In this document: piece after piece, positions 58,231-64,000 of the stretch
Numbering within the stretch: position 1 is the first letter of the stretch
Layout: the number at the start of each line of letters is the position of its first letter
Source of the DNA: Impatiens glandulifera
Taxonomy: Eukaryota; Streptophyta; Magnoliopsida; Ericales; Balsaminaceae
DNA length: 64,000 bases
Assembly (NCBI RefSeq): GCF_907164915.1
Contig: NC_061864.1
Coordinates: 6,345,389 to 6,409,388, forward strand
Direction of reading: 5' to 3'
Made by a program: the position numbers and the translations under genes
The notes under the pieces: model-generated
What the model saw: only the letters and a program-made list of their open reading frames with translations
Databases searched by the model: none
What the model was told of the DNA's origin: nothing

Positions 58231-61200
58231 AATTTAAAGTGAGAAATTTTAGAATGCGAGGAAATAAAATGATTAAGAATGTCATTTTTTACCATAATTT
58301 ATATGGTGGAAATTGAGAATAGAGATTAATAATGTGCATCATTGAAAAGATAAAGTAGGTGTTAATTTTAGAGATTAATAATATATTTATTATTTTTCTA
58401 GTATTAAAATTATTAATTAAATATATATATATATATAAATCTATAAATTAGTGAATATATATTCAAATAATACACCAAATAAAAAATAAACATTATATTT
58501 TGATATGGTATACATAATTTATTATTTTAATTTTTAATGTTTTTAAAAAAAATATATTATATTTAGTTATTTATATATTTTAATTAATAAAATAGAGTGA
58601 ATTTTGTAATTAAAATATGTCATTCATATTAATAGACGGGTATTTACGTTTTATTAACTGACTTAATTTTTAGAGTTAATGAATGATATATTTTAAACTT
58701 ATATATATATATAATTGGATGATCAATATTAAAATTTAGACAAAGTTTAGAATAAAAATAATAACTATTCCTTCTGCATTTTTTTATATGTTTTTTTTTA
58801 ATATTTTTTCATAATATTATTCTAATTATCAAATAATTTATTAAAATAGTAAAATACTTATATCTAATAACCTACTCTTTTATACAACATTTTTTTTTGA
58901 CAAAACTTATAAGAATGATATAAAAACACATCAATTAAGCTCCAATTGTATTATTTAGGAAAATAAATCTAACTCTCTACTTGGTTGGAAAACTCACAGT
59001 TTTAAAAAGATTATTAATTAATATTATTTAAATAAATTATTGTTTATTTAAATAAGCTTCAAAGTTCTTTATCTTTGAATATTTGTTTATTGGATGATTT
59101 TAATGAATTTTTATAAAAAAGAAATATTTGATAAAAAAATAATTTATTTAAATTTTTTTATACGGTTGAATTATTATAAAAATTAAATAATAATAATAAT
59201 ATTGCAATATTATGATGAATAAGTTTATTAAAAAAATATTACTAGTCATGATAGAGATAGTTTTCTGTTAAAATTTGAATAAAATTCAAATAAAAAGAAC
59301 TGAAAGTATAAAATTCCGTATGATTAATTAAAACAGTTATTCTCTTTCTTACCAACTGACACTACCGAAATAAATATACTATAATGCAGATGAAAAGGTA
59401 TTAAAAAAAAATACTATTAGAACACGAAAAAATTATGTTAGGACAACGTATTTTCTTGTTCGGGTCAAAATCATGTCGATATATTAACCAGAATAATAAA
59501 CAGGTCAAAATCGAGTCGACTTAAAATGATCCAAAATAGACATGATAACCCGTTACAAGTTTCATTTGTTGAGTTTTATATTTTTCTTTCTTATTCACCC
59601 ACTTATTTTCTTTTATAAGATTTTATGTAAGAGAATTTGTGATTTAATTTTATTTTTATTTTGTATTGATGTCATTTTAATTTGAAACAAAGAGATGTGA
59701 ATGAATTACATCGGGTTGGGTTCAAGTTGAGTTAGATTAATCGGGTCGGTTCAAATCAATCACAAATAAATATGCTTGTTTAGAGATTTTGATACGAATT
59801 ACTAAACAAGTCATATTCATGTTACTATTGCTCAACCTGTTAACTTGTCAACCTGAAATTGACCCTAATTGTCACGCCTATCCATGAAGAAATGAATATT
59901 AAAATAGATGTGGCTTTCTAATAAGTTCTTTTGTTTGATCAATTTTTGTGTTTTTTTAAGAAACTATAGCGTTAAAAAATGTATATTGATTCACTACTTC
60001 TTGAAATATTTTAAGAGCAAATAAAGCATAAAATAAAAGTGGAAAAAATAAAAGTGGAAGTAAATAACACAATGATCCCACGATATTTCAGTATAATTAG
60101 ATGTCGGGTATACAATCAAGATATAACAACTTTTAATAGTGCAAAATGATAAAAGCGCATAATAAAAAAGATACAGATTTTTTATCCAAACGAGTCAAAT
60201 AAAACTCAAATTGGGAAGAAATTTAAGTCGCAGAAAATCAAACTTCGAGATTTTCAAACCTTGATCTGACCGTTGAAAATGTAGAGAAATGAGTTATCAA
60301 TCTCTGCGACAAAATCTTAACTCAATCGGGTAACTCATTTCTCCTTGCTGAAATACAAGATATTCTTTTAATTAACTTAAACCACTATTAAACTTTTTTT
60401 ATAATATAATATATAGTTTACTCAAATATTTTTTATTTTTTTTACAATATTTAAATTTAAAATATAAAAAATATTTAATAATTCAATCTAAATAATATTA
60501 AATATCTCATTTTTTCAAAAAAAAATTAAAATAATTCCATAAAAAAATCTAAATAACCAATATCATCTTATGGAATTCTAAGACTTGTTTGTTTATGTTA
60601 TTTGTATAACCTGTAAGTTATTTCTAAATAACTATTTTAATGAAAAAAAAAAAGTTTGAAAAATATAATTAATATGAAAGAGGAATGATTGGATCTCAAA
60701 CCAAATAATGGATTGGGCCTTTAAAAGCTACCATTTGTTGGACAATCTAAACAATAGCTTCAAAATATCGATTAAATCAAAGTCATTAAGTTAGGCTACT
60801 ATTATATATTCTCTTAGGTTAAAATATAAAAATATTTATTTTTTATATTTAAAATTTGAATTTTATAAAAAAAATATTTTATTTAATAAATTAAATAATT
60901 AAAATAATTAAATGATAGGTAATGCGATAATTATTATTTTTAATTAATTCATATATATTTTTAAAAGTCCATGAATATTAAAAAATAATAAATATCATTT
61001 TATTTACAACTACAAAAATAGCATAAAAAGAAACAAAAATAAAAATAAAAAACGTTACTTAATATTCCAGACAGACTATACTGACTTTTCAAAACGAATA
61101 TTAGAAAACATTAAAATAATAGTATTATAAATAATATAAAAACGAATCGGACAATTACGATTATTGAAAATTTGAGAATTTCTCTTTAATTAACAAAAAA
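58231..61200. other. AT-rich intergenic DNA with unclassified repeats
   Basis: No gene found. At 59,455-59,885 there are many GGGTC/GACCC-type words (CGGGTCAAAATC, ATCGGGTTGGGTTC, TTGTCACGCCTATCC) like a common degenerate plant repeat, class unknown. At 60,285-60,345 a short inverted repeat AGAAATGAGTTA / TAACTCATTTCT encloses 37 bp. Confidence 0.45.
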
Positions 61201-61229
61201 AAAAGTTTAAAATATGGTAATCTGAATAT

Positions 61230-61706
61230 GTAAATTTATCATATCAACTACATCAATCTAAATTTCTCAACAACTATCCAAAGACTCGGACATCACCAAA
61301 TGAATACAGTAATACTTCACAAATGTTTGAGATACTAGTCACCATTTAACAATGCAGAAGTAAGTGAGCTGTTGATTCAACTTTTTCGTGACACATACAA
61401 CAACGATTACTCATAATACAACATTTTTTCATGCAAATATCATTCGTAATAATTCCACAGGAAATAAGGCTCCATCCAAAGAATAAGAACTTGGATGAAA
61501 TCTTTGACTCCCAATGTTTCTCCCAACAAAAAAATATATATAATTATCTTATTGTACAACTTGTAGCAATACTCCACACGGAAACTATCAATATATTGTC
61601 AACGCATAATGTCTTTTTCAGACAGAGATATTTGCTTGCTAATATATCTAATTTTGCTAGTAAAATCACTAGACCGATAATTAAACATGTTTTTAACTGT
61701 GAAGTT

Positions 61707-61777
<71 letters not shown>

Positions 61778-61980
61778 TGGAAGAAAATTCATGATATGTT
61801 ATAGCTAGACTTTTGACACTAAATGTTGTCCAAAAAATTGATCGTATAACCATTCCTAACAATGAATCTAGATTGCTCATAAATGTTTTTCCACATATAA
61901 TAAATTCTCGTTCAAATGTTATACCTCGCTAGATAATTAAACATTTTGGTGAACCAACCATATCAATTTCGACCATATTT
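61230..61980 (-). pseudogene. LINE retrotransposon remnant (reverse-transcriptase zinc-binding region)
   Basis: On the minus strand, 61513-61349 reads as 55 uninterrupted codons. They start WESKISSKFLFFGW, contain CGIITNDICMKKCC and end RCCMCHEKVESTAHLLLHC. The pattern W..K...K...F.W, then I.T.D....K, then RC.MC....ES..HLL.HC is the zinc-binding (zf-RVT) domain found at the C-terminus of plant LINE reverse transcriptases. A stop codon follows immediately, and upstream (61,531-61,980) the sequence is broken by a TA microsatellite. No complete reverse transcriptase remains, so it is a dead fragment. Confidence 0.65.
61706..61771. repeat. (TA)n microsatellite
   Basis: About 33 TA units with one CA interruption (ACATATAT), within the LINE remnant. 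Confidence 0.95.
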
Positions 61981-62529
61981 ACATCTGATTATAGATGAAA
62001 AGACTATTCGACTCCATTAAAAAAAATAAAAATAATGAACAATCATTTACTTTTTAATTTTAATATAATAAAAATAAATTTATTTAGAATATAAAATTTA
62101 TTTAAATAACTAAACTAATCTAATTGTCGATAAATATTAATTAATTTTATTATACCAACTTCACTTAAAAGATTGAAGATTGTAAGTTTTATTTTTAATT
62201 AAAGAAACTGTTTTAAATATGAGAAAAATATTGTACATGAATACTAATTTTTTGTTTTGTTTGAGTTATTGTTGTTGAATCTTATACTTATTAAGTAATT
62301 TAATTATTATTTTTATCTATTTCTATATGTATTTAATCATAAAATTTTATTTACACAATTAATATTCATTATTATTACTTAATATATATTTGTTTAATTA
62401 GTAAGAAAAAATTAAAATTATTATTATAAATAAATTTTTTTTATTTTTTAATTAAAAAGAACTAACATGACACCTCAAAATCATATAACTCTGTTTCTAT
62501 TCAAAACGCTTCGATATTATTATTACAAA

Positions 62530-62712
62530 TACTGGCATGTACCCCATGCATTAATTTGCACGAGTAATGATATAAAAACGAGAAAAAAAATATAGTTAAA
62601 ATGTGATAGAATTTTTAATTTACTCTCACATATATATATTCAAATTAACCATAGTTATCGACCTAAGAATACGAATACTTAGAAAATTAAGCAGCATTAT
62701 ATATATATTAAA
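62530..62712 (-). mobile_element. Degraded short Helitron copy
   Basis: ATGCATTAATTTGCACGAGTAATGATATAAAAA, split here for clarity by its words ATGCATTAATTTGCACGAG and TAATGATATAAAAA, corresponds to the 3' hairpin end of the 53,480-54,226 element. TTCAAATTAACCATAGTTATCGACC and AAAATTAAGCAGCATTATATATA match its 5' end. About 180 bp long, with the middle deleted and the CTAG terminus mutated. Confidence 0.6.
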
Positions 62713-64000
62713 TTTAAAGTAGGTTGAATATTCAAAAGAAAATATCATATCAATCTGATATTTAATTTAACTAATTTGTGCAAATATAAAATATTAATAA
62801 AGGATAACCTATCAAATAATGTCGGAATTTACATGGATTCACAGTCCAAATAGCAATTCATACTGTAAGATGATCCTAAGTAGAAAATAGATGAGCAACC
62901 TAACATTTGGCAGTGCATATTATAATGCAAACTTTTTCTTTTCAATTATTTAAATATATATGGTACTATATATTTTCATTTTAAAAAAATGTAATCTAAT
63001 ATACTAGAAATCTTTTTGTAATGAAGGCATGATTTTCAAAATCTGAGAAGTTTGATTAAGAAAGACTATAAAAAAGAAGGAAAAGGTGATTCTTTAAATC
63101 TGAAGAGTTTGATTAAACAAAGCTTCCAAAAACAACCATAACAGGTGATAAATTGAATAATTTATAGTCTAGTTGAGTTCTTCAATTTGGTATAATATTA
63201 GAACATTTTCTAAGAATTCAAAATTGTACATTTCTACCATTAGAAATGAGTTGGAATATTAATAGTTTATTTACAATATTACTAATCGTTCTAAATAAAA
63301 ATCATGTGTCCGCTGATCAAGATTTATTTATTTTTAAGTCAGAATTGAACCTGAATTTTGTAATTTACTAGGAGAGTTAATTTGTAGTTATTATATTATT
63401 TATTGACTGACATATATAACTAATTAATTTTAGGTTATGATATGGTTTATATTATTTTATTAAAAATGTTAGACATATTTTATTACTCATTAGTTTGCAA
63501 GGCTCTATATATTGCATTTCAAAAAATCCGTTTTCTTGTAGTAATACAAATAGTCAATAACCCGAAGTCTGGGCATGATTGTGAGGATAAATAAATAAAA
63601 AAAAATAAAAAAGAAGTTGATAACCCAATAATTCTGGTTGAAAACAAAAACAATTAATTAATTTATCCGTAAATAACCGGTATGGGAAAATTTTGGTTGA
63701 TTGGCATACATTATTGACACTGATATTTTCTCTACAGTGAAGAAGACATTTGTGGGTCTCATTAAAAAAATACAGGTAACAAATTAATATAATTTATAAA
63801 AATATTATAATAAAATATGTCGGTAAATAATCTGGTTCAATCTAGAACAACGAGCAATATTTAATATTGAACTAATTTTAATATTATTTTATAAAGTATG
63901 TTTTCGCATCAGTCAAGAAAGGTGGATATTCGTGTGTAGACTACCACAATATCAAATATCATTGAATTGAATAATAAGAAAGAAAAAAAAAAGAAAGCCA
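62713..64000. other. AT-rich intergenic DNA to the window end
   Basis: No ORF of note, RNA gene or transposon end that I can support. Confidence 0.5.

Noticed and set aside
61431..61808. Plus-strand frame ending in a long IY repeat
   Set aside because: The IY tail is a translated TA microsatellite and the rest is antisense to the LINE remnant.

Overview
The window is nuclear DNA of a flowering plant. All protein genes except the single-ORF-like last exons are split by short GT-AG introns. The proteins have clear eudicot (Arabidopsis-like) counterparts, and there is an intact MIR393 gene. Intergenic DNA is very AT-rich and carries typical plant transposon debris: Helitron, SINE-like, MITE, LTR-like and LINE pieces. 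The species cannot be named from the sequence. Exon coordinates were worked out by hand from splice consensus, reading frame and remembered family sequences, so single-base errors are possible.

Layout. (1) 1-9,660: 3' part of a BAHD acyltransferase resembling DCR (+), then the m6A-writer subunit MTB/METTL14 (+), convergent with chloroplast HCF106/TatB (-). (2) 9,660-16,000: gene-free, with two LTR-like segments, a tRNA-like SINE head, and a run of seven small iterated palindromes. (3) 16,100-23,050: a kinesin-10-type gene (+) with a 10 x 48-bp coding minisatellite and a C-terminal helix-hairpin-helix, convergent with a coiled-coil protein gene (-). (4) 23,050-30,540: AT-rich spacer, then a single-C2H2 zinc-finger protein of unknown role (+). 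(5) 31,790-37,000: a TIC32/RDH-like short-chain dehydrogenase (+) with a Mutator-type MITE in one intron, two foldback elements, and the ribosomal protein eL36 gene (+) with a textbook site II / telo-box promoter. (6) 36,939-50,200: tripeptidyl peptidase II (+), about 34 coding exons, with a SINE-like insert in one intron. (7) 51,940-52,180: MIR393. About 1 kb further on is a second miRNA-like hairpin that I cannot assign. (8) 53,400-64,000: gene desert holding a 747-bp non-autonomous Helitron with internal tandem duplication, an array of Helitron-related monomers, other tandem repeats and a LINE remnant.

The genes are not an operon or cluster with one function. They are housekeeping or regulatory genes: cuticle, mRNA methylation, thylakoid protein transport, mitosis, translation, proteolysis and auxin-receptor silencing. 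The more unusual items are the coding repeat and altered switch I of the kinesin, the unassigned hairpin near 53.1 kb, the iterated palindrome array near 14.3 kb, and the internally duplicated Helitron family with tRNA-like boxes.
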